Positions 7,648 through 17,291 of a DNA stretch of 57,552 bases are shown one piece after another (the first letter of the stretch is position 1; every line of letters starts with the position of its first letter). The position numbers were made by a program, and so were the translations under genes. The notes beneath the pieces are model-generated. The model saw only the letters and a list, made by a program, of their open reading frames with translations. It ran no database searches and had not been told where the DNA came from. The stretch is from Bacteroidaceae bacterium (GTDB taxonomy: Bacteria > Bacteroidota > Bacteroidia > Bacteroidales > Bacteroidaceae): the NCBI GenBank assembly GCA_017471185.1, contig JAFUVZ010000080.1:1-57552 (forward strand), given 5' to 3'.

Positions 7648-9146
7648 TTCAGCACCAAAGTGTTCAAGGTATTCGGAGCAAGGGAAACCGTTTGGTTCAC
7701 GCCATTCAACTGAAGCGTAACAGTTTGTTCGCTCTCCGTCTGGTTACCTACCAGTGCCACTACGCTGCCATCGGTATTTACAAATGCCATAGCATCAGTG
7801 TAAGAGCCACCCAAGTCAAGCAATTTAGCTCCTGGCAACACATAATGGCTGGCATGTTTAAGCACATAATATTCCGGCGTGTAGCTGAATGTCTTGGCAT
7901 CCTTATTCACCGTTATCAAACTGTTCTGACTCCATCCCCAATGGCTCACGCCACCTTCGAGAAGCGAGGTGTTCCAATAGAAGTAAGCCTGAACGCCATA
8001 TTTAAAATAATGCTTCATCAACTCCCAGGAATGCATAGCTCCTGCCCAATCGTTCTTACCATCACCACACTCCTGTTCCGTCTGATAACAAGGCAGTTCG
8101 GGAAATTCCTGATGCAATGCCGGCAACGCATCCTTGCCTGCCCATTGGAATCCCATTCCCTTGATATACTTACGGGCTTCAGGATGGTTCATCACCTTAT
8201 GGCTCAGTTCGAGGTTAGCACGCTCTATGGTGCCGTAATACACCTCTACGCCACGCTTCTCCATCTCAGGACCCAGGTAATTGCCGATGAAATCCGCTAA
8301 GCTCTCTGCCTTCCAGACACAAGCCGGATAAGGCTGTGAGGAATTGAACTCATTCTGTGGCATTACCTTCTTGAAGTCAACACCCTCTGCACGATATGCG
8401 TCAATGAACTTGCCGAAATAACGGGCGTAAGCGTCAAGATAACGAGGCTCCTGTATGAAAGCATCCTCACCTTCAGGAATCACCTGGTCTATAGGCAATC
8501 CGTTATCCACGCTCAGCCATCCCATGATACCCGAATTGCCACCCATGCGATGACGCACACTGTCAGGCAACTGCGCCAAACGTTCTTCTATCATCTTGCG
8601 GATAGCAGCCGTCGAGTTGCAGGCGTAATGCTTGTTGTACTTCATCCAAGCCGGCGGACACCAAGGAGATGCAAACATCTTGATATCCGGCTGCACAGCT
8701 AAAGCCGACTTCACGAAAGGAAGCAACGTCTGACGGTCGTGATCGATGCTGAAATCTTTCAACTCAAAATCACCATCCGTCTCGTCATAACTGTAGTAAT
8801 CCAGGCTGAAATCATTGGCACCAAGGGGCATTCGCCCCATCGTGAGGTTTGCGCCTCTGTCTGGCTCGAAAAGTTCGTGCATAATGCCATCAATATCATC
8901 TTGAGGCAAAAGACTCAAAGAAGACCATCCCAATTCGTTGAAACAAGTACCGAACCCTTCTACCGTCTGCATGGTCTTGGCCGTATCAATCACCACCAGT
9001 GAGTCACTGACCGCATCTGTCACCAGTAAGGTATTCACTTGCCATGGATTATCGTATGCTGTAGAAACCCATTCTATGATCTTTGGCTCTTGCTGGCATG
9101 CGGTCAGCATAGCTGCCGCTACCAGCATCATCGTCATCTTTTTCAT
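7644..9146 (-). CDS. Glycoside hydrolase family 30 lipoprotein
   Basis: About 500 residues. MLTAC near residue 17 is a lipobox, so the enzyme should be anchored to a membrane. GH30 signatures are ASPWCPPAWMKYN, acid/base Glu266 in MPQNEF and the likely nucleophile Glu357 in QTEQEC, followed by the short beta-domain of the family. The closest functional fit is subfamily 3, endo-beta-1,6-glucanase, but glucosylceramidase-like or xylanase activities occur in GH30. The true start is the ATG at 9146; an upstream TTG at 9152 would overlap the GH2 stop. Only 2 bp separate it from GH2 upstream, so it lies in one operon. Confidence 0.88.
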   Translation of the reverse strand: MKKMTMMLVAAAMLTACQQEPKIIEWVSTAYDNPWQVNTLLVTDAVSDSLVVIDTAKTMQTVEGFGTCFNELGWSSLSLLPQDDIDGIMHELFEPDRGANLTMGRMPLGANDFSLDYYSYDETDGDFELKDFSIDHDRQTLLPFVKSALAVQPDIKMFASPWCPPAWMKYNKHYACNSTAAIRKMIEERLAQLPDSVRHRMGGNSGIMGWLSVDNGLPIDQVIPEGEDAFIQEPRYLDAYARYFGKFIDAYRAEGVDFKKVMPQNEFNSSQPYPACVWKAESLADFIGNYLGPEMEKRGVEVYYGTIERANLELSHKVMNHPEARKYIKGMGFQWAGKDALPALHQEFPELPCYQTEQECGDGKNDWAGAMHSWELMKHYFKYGVQAYFYWNTSLLEGGVSHWGWSQNSLITVNKDAKTFSYTPEYYVLKHASHYVLPGAKLLDLGGSYTDAMAFVNTDGSVVALVGNQTESEQTVTLQLNGVNQTVSLAPNTLNTLVLK

Positions 9147-9148
9147 TT

Positions 9149-12100
9149 TCAATATAGTTTAATATTTATTATTCGCTTATAGGCGGTAGGCAAAGCCCTG
9201 TATGCCGGGAAGATGGCACGGGCAGTACAACCCACGCCACTGGTGGCGTAGTCAAGGTTCAGCGTCACACCGTCCTGCTTACGCAACTGATACTGATAAA
9301 CAGCCTTGGTGAGGTTCTCTGTGCTGTAATTAGACACGTTGAAGTTGAACAATTCGTTCATGCTCACCTCAATGCCCCTGCCCTCGCTGTCAGAGAGCCT
9401 CATCTTGCGGTTATCCGTGCGCAAGCCGTAATCTTGCGGAATAAGGTAAGGCTCATACATACCGTCCACCGTATTGTGGTACTGACCCACGGCATAACCC
9501 GTCTTGCGGTCAGGATAGTTTTCCTGAGGACCTCTGCCGTAATAATCCACCTGCTGTAATGATTTGTCGAGCGTCATGGTCAAGCCAATGCGAGGCAACC
9601 ACATCGGCATAGTGCCTTGTGGCGTAAGTTCGTGATTGACGGTCAAAGTACCATCTGAATGAATCACATACAGGTAGTTCTCTTCATAGCCATTATATTG
9701 CGCTCCAAATATATAGCTGTCCTGACGGGCAACAGTCGGAGAACCAAACTGCATGAAGTCCCTTACCTTTATATATACTTTCCCATCCCCCTCAACAGCC
9801 TCTACCTGCAAAGGGGTATAAGTAAGATGGTCGAGGTTTGCGGCATAATAGACAGTAGCGAGCTGCATGCCATAGACAGAGCTAAACATATCGCGCGACA
9901 AAGCCCTCCAGGAGTTCCACTGGTCTTGCTCGTTGGCGAGAGGAGCACGCCACACGTTCAGTTTCAGCGGTTCCTTGAGCAACTCCTTTCCTGCCTTTAC
10001 GATAGAACAGAGCAGCCCATCGGTGTTAAAGCGGTAGGAGAAGTCGTAACCTGTGATAGTGTAACCGTCTTCATTCTTCGAGAGGTTGACCGTTGAACGT
10101 TGACCATTGAACATTGGACGCTGGCCATTGAGATTTGAGATTGGATTCAAAGGTAGCTGATCCCAACTTACCTCGAAACCTTTCTTCGCCCATAGTTCAT
10201 CCTGCTTCAGTTTCGAGCTGATGCGGAGGAAATACTCCTTGCCTGCCTCCATATTCAGGCTATACGGAACCTTCACCACCTCTTTCTGTAGAGCTGCCGT
10301 ATGGATATCCAACGTGCCGGAAGCCAACACCTTACCTTCGCATTCTATCTGCCAGCTGTTGTCGTAATGAGAGGCAGGCAGGTAATGATTGCGGTTCCAA
10401 ACCTCCACCTCACCGTTTGCTGCATCCAGCAGGGTGAAGCTCAACGGCTGCACGCTCTTCTTCATCTGCCACATCTCTGGCTGAGGAGTACGGTCGGGCC
10501 AGATGCTGCCGTAAGTTCTCGCACCAATACCATAGCTGAAGAAAGTGCCTTCGTTTGTCTCGCTTTCGAAATCGAGCCACAACACCGACTTATCCGGAGA
10601 CAGCTCGTCAACTTTCAGTGCCTTATCGAATACGCCCACCTTATCAATCTGAGCATCACAGATATACACATCAGTTTCCTGTCCGTGAATCTCCTCATTT
10701 CGCCCGATATTCAAAGGCATAGGCAGGTTCCTGATGTCGCCCTTAGCCTCAGCCTTGGCCACTTCCTTGCTATCAATCATCAGGCGAATCTCCGAGCCAT
10801 CATAAACGGCATAAAGCTGATGCCAGTTGTTCTCCCAATTGGCAGGCAACTTACCCGTTGCCTTATGGAGTTTGTCGGTATATATATAAAAGGTAATGTC
10901 CTCCTTGCCTTCCTGCTGGATGCCGAACTGCTTGCTACCTTTGGTGATGAAGGAGCCACAGCTACTGATGAGTTTGCGAGGATAAGTCTGCATGGTAATT
11001 GTCAGTTGGTCACCGCTGATTTCCACATTATCAGCACGATAGACCTCCACCCATTGGTCGTGACCATTGAGGTCGAGCACCGTTCCGTTCCTGCCTTTCA
11101 CCAGTCGGGCATTGCCCATCAAGTGGGCAGGGGTATTATAAGGCGAACTGTCTTTAAGGAGGCGCACTTGTTCAGTAAGTCCCGGACTTACGAAATCCCA
11201 GATGGCACCACCCATCGTTCTCGGATGATCATAAATCACTCGCCAGAAATCATCAAGGCCACCGCCACCATTTCCTGCCACTGAGAGGTATTCATCCATA
11301 AACGAAGGACGGATATCACCATCACCATGCAAGCCTACCTGCAGGTCAAGCTCCTCAGGAGTAGGATAACGAGGACCTATGATTTCTTCTGCCGGATGAC
11401 TGTAGGCATTGCCTCCATACATCCAGGAACGGGTAGGGTCATACCTCTTTCCTTCCTTGATGACCTCACCAATCAAAGGACCTTCGCCACTCTCGTTGCC
11501 GGCACTCCAGAACAACACGCAAGGATGGTTTCTGTCTCGCAGCACCATCCGGCGCACACGCTCCTGATACATGCCTAAGAAACTGTCGTCACTTGAGACC
11601 TGTTCAGTTGCGTGAGCCTCATCGCCTGTCTCATCAATTACGAACAAACCGTATTCATCCGCCAATTCGAGGTATTTGTTCACAGGAGGATAGTGAGAAG
11701 TACGCACAGCATTGAAGTTGAATTGCTTCAGAATTTCGAAGTCCTTGCGAATCACGTCCTCCGTCATCGCATGCCCCATCTCAGGATGCTGCATGTGACT
11801 GTTCTGCGCATTCACCTTCAGAGGCACGCCATTCAAGTAGAAAGTCTCACCTATAATCTTGGTCTCCTTGAATCCGATGCGGGTATTCACCTCGTCAACC
11901 ACACGGCCATCCTGCAAGAGCTGCAGACGGAGAGCATACAGATTAGGTGTCTCGGAAGTCCATTTCAACGGATTAGCGATGTGTCTGTTCATCAATGTTT
12001 CAGCAATCTGACGTTCGCCAACTGACGGCACATTCCCTTGCATCTCTGCCACTTGGGCACCTTTGCCATCAGTCAGAAGCGCCTTCACCTGCAATCCGTT

Positions 12101-12883
12101 TACAGAAGCCCCGTAGTTCTTGACAAAAGCCTTTACCTGCAAGTCGGCATCCAGATATTGCTCATCCAGATCAGTAATCACCTGCCAATCCATCAGACGG
12201 GTCTTCGGTGTAGCCATCACCCATACGTCATCGAAGATGCCAGCCAGACGCCAGTAATCCTGTCCTTCCAGATAATAGCCGTCGCTATATTTGGTCACCA
12301 TCACGGCCACCGTATTCTTGCCTTTCTTTAGATAAGGTGTGATGTCATACTCTGAAGGCTCCTGTGCTCCCTCGTTATAGCCGACCTCCTGCCCATTTAC
12401 CCACACGAAGGAAGCTGAAGCAACCTTCTCGAAACGCAGGAACACCTCCTGCCCGTTCCAGTCGGCAGGCAGGTTGAAAGAGGTTCTGTAAGCGCCTGTA
12501 GGATTATATTCACGAGGCACATGGGGAGGATTTGCCTTGAAAGGCGCATGCACATTGCGGAACAGCTTGTCTCCATAGCCTTGCATCTCCCAGTTGGACG
12601 GTACGGCTATCGTGCCCCATTTGCTATCGTTAAACCCAGTCTGATAGAAATCCTGCGGAATGCCTTCAGGTACATCGGCGAAGAAGAACTTCCACTTGCC
12701 GTTCAGCGAAAGGCTCGACTGAGGGATATAATAGGCATGACCTTCTTCCTGTCCTTGCTCAAACACCTGTGTATTCTCCAGATAGTCATAAATGTGGCTC
12801 ATAAAGCCCTGTTGTGCAAATGCAGGAATGCAAGTGAGCAATCCGGCCATACACAGCATACGGTATAGTTTTCTTTTCATCAT
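9149..12883 (-). CDS. GH2 beta-galactosidase-like enzyme with inserted LamG domain
   Basis: A 1244-residue exported enzyme; the signal peptide ends near CIPAFAQQ. LacZ-type domains follow in order: sugar-binding (GQDYWRLAGIF at 207-217), Ig-like, TIM barrel with acid/base Glu464 (AGNES) and nucleophile Glu531 (FMDEYLSVAG), and the C-terminal beta-sandwich. Between WDFVSPGL (562-569) and the barrel's IWPDRTPQPEMW (794-805) lies an insert of about 200 residues with a LamG/concanavalin-like fold (for example VLDLNGHDQWVEV), probably a carbohydrate-binding module. Residues 917-934 (QRPMFNGQRSTVN) are encoded by dispersed repeat sequence. It is the first gene of the minus operon with GH30. Exact substrate is unknown; beta-galactoside is the default. 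Confidence 0.9.
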   Translation of the reverse strand: MMKRKLYRMLCMAGLLTCIPAFAQQGFMSHIYDYLENTQVFEQGQEEGHAYYIPQSSLSLNGKWKFFFADVPEGIPQDFYQTGFNDSKWGTIAVPSNWEMQGYGDKLFRNVHAPFKANPPHVPREYNPTGAYRTSFNLPADWNGQEVFLRFEKVASASFVWVNGQEVGYNEGAQEPSEYDITPYLKKGKNTVAVMVTKYSDGYYLEGQDYWRLAGIFDDVWVMATPKTRLMDWQVITDLDEQYLDADLQVKAFVKNYGASVNGLQVKALLTDGKGAQVAEMQGNVPSVGERQIAETLMNRHIANPLKWTSETPNLYALRLQLLQDGRVVDEVNTRIGFKETKIIGETFYLNGVPLKVNAQNSHMQHPEMGHAMTEDVIRKDFEILKQFNFNAVRTSHYPPVNKYLELADEYGLFVIDETGDEAHATEQVSSDDSFLGMYQERVRRMVLRDRNHPCVLFWSAGNESGEGPLIGEVIKEGKRYDPTRSWMYGGNAYSHPAEEIIGPRYPTPEELDLQVGLHGDGDIRPSFMDEYLSVAGNGGGGLDDFWRVIYDHPRTMGGAIWDFVSPGLTEQVRLLKDSSPYNTPAHLMGNARLVKGRNGTVLDLNGHDQWVEVYRADNVEISGDQLTITMQTYPRKLISSCGSFITKGSKQFGIQQEGKEDITFYIYTDKLHKATGKLPANWENNWHQLYAVYDGSEIRLMIDSKEVAKAEAKGDIRNLPMPLNIGRNEEIHGQETDVYICDAQIDKVGVFDKALKVDELSPDKSVLWLDFESETNEGTFFSYGIGARTYGSIWPDRTPQPEMWQMKKSVQPLSFTLLDAANGEVEVWNRNHYLPASHYDNSWQIECEGKVLASGTLDIHTAALQKEVVKVPYSLNMEAGKEYFLRISSKLKQDELWAKKGFEVSWDQLPLNPISNLNGQRPMFNGQRSTVNLSKNEDGYTITGYDFSYRFNTDGLLCSIVKAGKELLKEPLKLNVWRAPLANEQDQWNSWRALSRDMFSSVYGMQLATVYYAANLDHLTYTPLQVEAVEGDGKVYIKVRDFMQFGSPTVARQDSYIFGAQYNGYEENYLYVIHSDGTLTVNHELTPQGTMPMWLPRIGLTMTLDKSLQQVDYYGRGPQENYPDRKTGYAVGQYHNTVDGMYEPYLIPQDYGLRTDNRKMRLSDSEGRGIEVSMNELFNFNVSNYSTENLTKAVYQYQLRKQDGVTLNLDYATSGVGCTARAIFPAYRALPTAYKRIINIKLY
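10082..10135 (-). repeat. Short-period repeat inside the GH2 coding sequence
   Basis: Degenerate units of the kind GTTGAACGTTGACCATTGAA run in tandem here. They are read in frame as the NGQRPMFNGQRSTVN segment, a linker just before the C-terminal beta-sandwich. The same unit family is found at other gene junctions in the window. Confidence 0.6.
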
Positions 12884-12910
12884 ATTTCTGCTTAACGATA
12901 AAGGTTAAAC

Positions 12911-12954
12911 ACGCCTATCCCTCGTCCCTCTCATTTAGAGGGGGCGATAGGCGT
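12911..12954. other. Stable hairpin between DUF362 gene and GH2
   Basis: ACGCCTATC (12911-12919) pairs perfectly with GATAGGCGT (12946-12954), with extra inner pairing of the CCCTC and GAGGG segments. There is no T run on either strand, so a processing site or transcript-protecting stem is as likely as a terminator. It lies between two minus-strand genes. Confidence 0.55.
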
Positions 12955-12978
12955 AGCTATACGGTCAATGGCATAAGG

Positions 12979-13980
12979 TTAACCAACGAATGGCTTCAGG
13001 TTCTGCACGGCTTCCTGTACTGTCATTCTGCGTCCGCCATTGTCGAGGTCAATCAGGATATAACGGTCATTACCCATGCCTAACTCCTTCATGTAAGAAA
13101 GCTGACGCAATCCATGACGGCTCTTGATACGCTCCACCAAGGCATTGTGTTCTTCCTCCTTCATAGCGAAGACGATGTCAACGCAAGCCTGGTCAATAGC
13201 CAGGATATCTGTAGAGGACAGTATGCCCACATTAGGGGTAACAACCGGTTCTGCAGCCAAGCCCTCACAGTCGCAAGACACAGACATATTACGCATTACA
13301 TTCACATAAGTGACATGCTTGCCGAAGAAATCGATAGAAGCCTTTGTAGATTCACTGATGCGCTCCATCAGTTCTTCATTGACGATATCCCATTGGTCGG
13401 GTTGACCCGGAGTAGTGTGAATCCAAGCCTTTCCGATACGTCCGTCAGCACAACCGATACCGATATTCTTGTTGCTTCCTCCGAAGCCACCTGCCACATG
13501 CCCCTTGAAGTGGGTCAATGCCACCATTGAGTCATAGTTGGTGAGGTTAGCGCCTACAGACATATTCTTGAACCATTTGCCTCCTTTGACAGGCAGCAAA
13601 CCAGTACCGAACTCATCCAGTATATCTACATGGCAGAATGTCCATCCGTTCACCTCCAAGGTCTCACGATGTTGCGGAGTAGTATAACGGTCTCCATCGT
13701 TATAATAGGTATTGGTCTCGATAATATTGGCTCCAGGCAAGTCCTTCGCCATCAGTTCCTTCACCCACTCACGGGGGATGATGTTCGGGCCATTCTTCTC
13801 ACCGGTATGGAGTTTCACTCCCACCTTGCCGCAAATATTACCATTAACCTGTTCATATGCTTTAACCAGCCCTTCAGCAGAGAGTTCGCGAGTGAAATAA
13901 ACCACAGATTCATTACCTGTGCGTTCTGCGTATGGCACATACTTGTCGCCATCAATTCCTGGTTTTACTTGAGTTGTCAT
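12979..13980 (-). CDS. DUF362 domain protein (cytoplasmic form)
   Basis: A 333-residue protein of the DUF362 family, often found with or fused to ferredoxin-type iron-sulfur domains; its biochemical role is not established. Seen features are ESVVYFTRELS near the start, the family block THFKGHVAGGFGG, and NMSVSCDCEG with paired cysteines. There is no signal peptide and no C-terminal ferredoxin. A second DUF362 protein at 24232-25230 is a clear paralogue but carries a lipobox, so the two copies act in different compartments. It has its own promoter at 14016-14046. Confidence 0.85.
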   Translation of the reverse strand: MTTQVKPGIDGDKYVPYAERTGNESVVYFTRELSAEGLVKAYEQVNGNICGKVGVKLHTGEKNGPNIIPREWVKELMAKDLPGANIIETNTYYNDGDRYTTPQHRETLEVNGWTFCHVDILDEFGTGLLPVKGGKWFKNMSVGANLTNYDSMVALTHFKGHVAGGFGGSNKNIGIGCADGRIGKAWIHTTPGQPDQWDIVNEELMERISESTKASIDFFGKHVTYVNVMRNMSVSCDCEGLAAEPVVTPNVGILSSTDILAIDQACVDIVFAMKEEEHNALVERIKSRHGLRQLSYMKELGMGNDRYILIDLDNGGRRMTVQEAVQNLKPFVG

Positions 13981-14015
13981 AACATATAGATTTAATGTTT
14001 GTATTCATTAGTATG

Positions 14016-14046
14016 CAAAGTTACGAAAAGTCGAGAGCAGAACAAA
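14016..14046 (-). promoter_or_regulatory. Promoter for the DUF362 gene
   Basis: Read on the minus strand: TTTTG (14043-14047), 19-bp spacer, TAACTTTG (14023-14016). This matches the Bacteroidetes consensus and lies about 35 bp upstream of the ATG at 13980. Confidence 0.7.
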
Positions 14047-14149
14047 ATATGCTTGCATTTTTTTTATGCCAAGACGGAGTAACTTATCTAAAGATAAGAA
14101 AAACGAGGGAATTGTAAAAGAAGACAATTAAGTTTTTCATCAACTTGTA

Positions 14150-14180
14150 TTGCAACATAGCGGAAAAGTTCCTACTTTTG
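14150..14180 (+). promoter_or_regulatory. Promoter for the sugar-acid operon
   Basis: TTG at 14150-14152 and TACTTTTG at 14173-14180 with a 20-bp spacer. It lies 27 bp before the ATG at 14208 and is divergent from the DUF362 promoter. Confidence 0.65.
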
Positions 14181-14207
14181 CGATTACTATTACTTAAAAG
14201 GAAGATT

Positions 14208-15482
14208 ATGAGAAAGACATTATTGATGGGAGCTGCCCTATTGATGACTGCTTGTGGGCCAAGACCTGCGGCTGAAGTGGAGAAAGTAGAGATCCGTACT
14301 GAAGTAGGTGATTTCGGTATGTTGGTGAATGCCATAGAGATTACGGTTTCCAATCCTCGCTCTATCAAAGGATTGACAGCCGCTGATTTCGATTTGGTAA
14401 ATAATGTGCCTGGTGGATACATGAACCCTGCGACTGGAAAGATGTATGAGTCTTTTGAGGATGACGGCATTGTGGTAAGTACAGACAAGAACGTACTCCG
14501 CATTCAAGCTACTCCTTTCAGTAAAGCAGGACGGAGGGAAGATTTCAGAAATGTAATCCCTTGGGAACTGCATTGCGCTATCGATTCAGCCTTGAACGTA
14601 TCACCCGACCAAGTGTCCGCAGAGCACATCGATGTATTGGATGATTGTATCAAAGGCAGCTTCAGCTTCGGAGGCCTGACTCGTGAATATATGCTTCATC
14701 TTCCGAAGGATGCCAATGGAAATGTAATTCCCAACGTGCCCCTGATGGTTTGGCAGATAGGTGGTGGGGAATATGACAAGGATATGATGACGGTGGCTAC
14801 TGCCAATCGCTGTCTGGTATCATTGGCAAAGGAAGGTGTTCCTTGTGCTGCTTTAGTGTTCGCCATTGCCAACCCTAACTATACATACAGTGCCTCACTC
14901 TATCCTGAGAAGATTGAGTTGATTGACCGCAACAATGCCTTGCAGATGGCATTCATCGACCAATTGATTGCTGAGGGGAAGGTAGATGGTAGCAAACTGT
15001 TCTGTGCAGGAGCTTCCTCTGGCGGTGGTTGCACCATGCGGTTCATGATGCAGTTCGCCGATCGTTTCAAGGCAGCAATCCCTTGCTGCGCAATGGATCC
15101 AATCGTTCCTATTCATAAAGTGGAAGAGAAATATCCGGGCCAGTATGCTGATGATATAGAAAAGGTATGGAAAGGCAAGTGTGTATATAAGTGGAACGGC
15201 ACCGATATGGAACTGAGCACCATGAATATTGACGCCTTTGTAAACCTTCCGATGTACTTCGCTCATGCCGAGAGCGACCAGACTTGCAAAGTGGCAAGCA
15301 CGTATGCTTATACGGAAGCTCGCAAACGATTGGGTGCCAAGAATGACCAGATGATTATCTATTCTAACGAAGATTTGGCTATATTTGGTGTTGCAACTGT
15401 TTTGTCACATTTCAGCTGGGTACCACTCTTGCAGGATTATTCTGAAGGCAAGCCTATGAACTGGTTGGTAAAGCAATTATAA
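14208..15482 (+). CDS. Lipoprotein esterase, alpha/beta hydrolase (EstA/PHB-depolymerase-like)
   Basis: A 424-residue protein. LLMTAC is a lipobox at about residue 16. The first 150 residues look like the Ig-like N-terminal domain of EstA-type esterases, and the rest is an alpha/beta hydrolase: GASSG gives the nucleophile Ser270, Asp is in HAESDQ, and His is in VLSHFSW. Start chosen at ATG 14208, which follows AAAAGGAAG and a promoter. The next gene starts immediately after its stop, so the operon pairs an extracellular esterase with a sugar-acid dehydratase and permease; cleavage of an ester or lactone of a sugar acid is a plausible role, by inference. Confidence 0.82.
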   Translation: MRKTLLMGAALLMTACGPRPAAEVEKVEIRTEVGDFGMLVNAIEITVSNPRSIKGLTAADFDLVNNVPGGYMNPATGKMYESFEDDGIVVSTDKNVLRIQATPFSKAGRREDFRNVIPWELHCAIDSALNVSPDQVSAEHIDVLDDCIKGSFSFGGLTREYMLHLPKDANGNVIPNVPLMVWQIGGGEYDKDMMTVATANRCLVSLAKEGVPCAALVFAIANPNYTYSASLYPEKIELIDRNNALQMAFIDQLIAEGKVDGSKLFCAGASSGGGCTMRFMMQFADRFKAAIPCCAMDPIVPIHKVEEKYPGQYADDIEKVWKGKCVYKWNGTDMELSTMNIDAFVNLPMYFAHAESDQTCKVASTYAYTEARKRLGAKNDQMIIYSNEDLAIFGVATVLSHFSWVPLLQDYSEGKPMNWLVKQL

Positions 15483-17222
15483 ATGATGTTGAAGATGGAA
15501 CTGAATAGTCAGAAAGTGAGGAAGCTGGCGCCAGAGAATGACCCGCTGAAGATTGGCATGGGATGGACGATAGCTGACCTCGAAAAGCCTCAGATATTGG
15601 TAGAAAGCACGTTTGGCGACTCTCATCCGGGAAGCGCCCATCTGAATCTGTTTGTCAATGAAGCCGTAAAAGGCATTACGGAAGCAGGAGGCAAAGCCGC
15701 ACGCTATTTCGTTACGGATATATGCGACGGCATCGCCCAAGGGCACGACGGTATCAACTATTCTTTAGTGAGCAGAGACATGATTGCCAATATGATAGAG
15801 ATTCATGGCAATTCCACCGGTTTCGACGGAGGTGTGTTCATCGCCTCTTGCGACAAGTCGGTGCCTGCCTGTCTGATGGGGCTTTGCCGGTTAAACCTGC
15901 CCAGTATCATGATTACGGGTGGCGTAATGGATGCCGGTCCTGACTTGCTCACTTTGGAGCAGATCGGCGCTTACTCCGCTATGTGCCAACGAGGAGAAAT
16001 CAGTGAGGAGCAACTGTTGTTCTACAAGCATCACGCCTGCCCTTCCTGTGGTGCCTGCTCGTTCATGGGTACCGCAAGCACCATGCAGATTATGGCGGAA
16101 TCCTTAGGCCTGATGTTGCCCGGTTCAGCACTGATGCCTGCCACTTCAGAAGATTTAAAGACGATGGCTCGCAAAGCTGGGGAGCAAGTGATGCAACTGG
16201 CGTTGAAAGGCATGAAGGTGAGTGATATCGTGACAAAGGAATCATTCGAAAACGCCATTATGGTACACGCCGCTATCAGTGGTTCCACCAACTCGCTGCT
16301 CCACATTCCAGCCATCGCTCATGAATTAGGTATTGAGATCGACAGTGACACGTTCGACCGAATGCACCGAGGAGCTCATTACCTGCTCGACATCCGTCCT
16401 GCAGGGCGTTGGCCGGCTCAGTTCTTCTATTATGCGGGTGGTGCGCCTGCCGTAATGGAGGAAATCAAGTCGATGCTACATCTTGACGTTATGACCGTTA
16501 CTGGAAAGACTTTGGGTGAAAACCTGGAGCAATTGAAGGCAGAAGGCTTTTATGAGAAATGCGAGAAATACTTGGCGAAATGGAACTTGAAACGCACGGA
16601 TGTGATACGTCGTTTCGACCAAGCCATTGGTACAGACGGAACAGTAGCCATTCTGAAAGGCAACTTGGCTCCAGAAGGTTCTGTAGTAAAACATTCTGCT
16701 GTTCCCAAGGAGATGTTCCAAGCAGTCTTGAAGGCCAGACCTTTTGATTGTGAGGAAGATGCCATCGCTGCTGTATTGTCTCATCAGATTCGTCCGGGTG
16801 ATGCTGTGATTATCCGCTATGAAGGTCCCAAGGGTTCCGGTATGCCTGAAATGTTTTACACCACAGAGGCCATTTCCTCTGACGCAGAGTTAGGCAAGTC
16901 GATTGCTCTCATTACAGACGGACGTTTCTCTGGTGCTTCTAAAGGTCCTGCCATCGGGCACGTTTCTCCAGAAGCTGCCGAGGGTGGTCCTATCGCACTC
17001 ATTGAAGAGAATGACTTGATAAAGATTGATATCCCTGCCCGTATTTTGGAGGTGGTGGGCATCAACGGTGTTATGATGCCTGCTGAGGAGGTGAACAAAG
17101 TGCTTGCTGAACGAAAAGCTGCTTGGAAGCCCAAGGAATCAAAATATAAGAGTGGTGTGCTGAAGTTGTTCTCTGAAAAAGCCACTTCGCCTATGAAAGG
17201 AGGGTATATTAATGGAGAATGA
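15483..17222 (+). CDS. IlvD/Edd-family sugar-acid dehydratase
   Basis: A 579-residue iron-sulfur dehydratase. Cluster and active-site motifs are ICDGIAQGH (Cys81), ASCDKS (Cys123 with the Lys that is carbamylated in the family) and CPSCGACSFMGT (Cys186-192). The family includes dihydroxy-acid dehydratase, 6-phosphogluconate dehydratase and xylonate, arabinonate and gluconate dehydratases. The GntP permease downstream favours a sugar-acid dehydratase rather than IlvD of branched-chain synthesis; ilv genes are absent. The last residues INGE and the stop are encoded by the start of an AATGGAGAATG repeat block. It is cytoplasmic and directly abuts the esterase gene. Confidence 0.88.
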   Translation: MMLKMELNSQKVRKLAPENDPLKIGMGWTIADLEKPQILVESTFGDSHPGSAHLNLFVNEAVKGITEAGGKAARYFVTDICDGIAQGHDGINYSLVSRDMIANMIEIHGNSTGFDGGVFIASCDKSVPACLMGLCRLNLPSIMITGGVMDAGPDLLTLEQIGAYSAMCQRGEISEEQLLFYKHHACPSCGACSFMGTASTMQIMAESLGLMLPGSALMPATSEDLKTMARKAGEQVMQLALKGMKVSDIVTKESFENAIMVHAAISGSTNSLLHIPAIAHELGIEIDSDTFDRMHRGAHYLLDIRPAGRWPAQFFYYAGGAPAVMEEIKSMLHLDVMTVTGKTLGENLEQLKAEGFYEKCEKYLAKWNLKRTDVIRRFDQAIGTDGTVAILKGNLAPEGSVVKHSAVPKEMFQAVLKARPFDCEEDAIAAVLSHQIRPGDAVIIRYEGPKGSGMPEMFYTTEAISSDAELGKSIALITDGRFSGASKGPAIGHVSPEAAEGGPIALIEENDLIKIDIPARILEVVGINGVMMPAEEVNKVLAERKAAWKPKESKYKSGVLKLFSEKATSPMKGGYINGE

Positions 17223-17291
17223 AAAATGGAGAATGGAGAATGAAAAATGAAAAATGAAAAATGGGCGAAGCCAATAGAGAATTGGAAATAG
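17211..17291 (+). repeat. AATGGAGAATGAAAAATG repeat block
   Basis: Tandem 6-9-nt units (AATGGAG, AATGAAA) fill the dehydratase-permease gap and end in GGGCGAAGCCAAT. The reverse complement of the same combination, including GGCTTCGCCC, appears at 57255-57315. The block supplies the final codons and stop of the dehydratase gene. Confidence 0.8.

Noticed and set aside
10301-11284. A 327-codon + frame antisense to GH2
   Set aside because: It lies wholly inside the GH2 gene, whose domains and catalytic residues are unmistakable; the antisense frame has no family features.
3501-12883. A full polysaccharide-utilisation locus
   Set aside because: GH3, GH30 and GH2 are present but no SusC/SusD pair or sensor regulator is in the window, so only a glycosidase cluster can be claimed.
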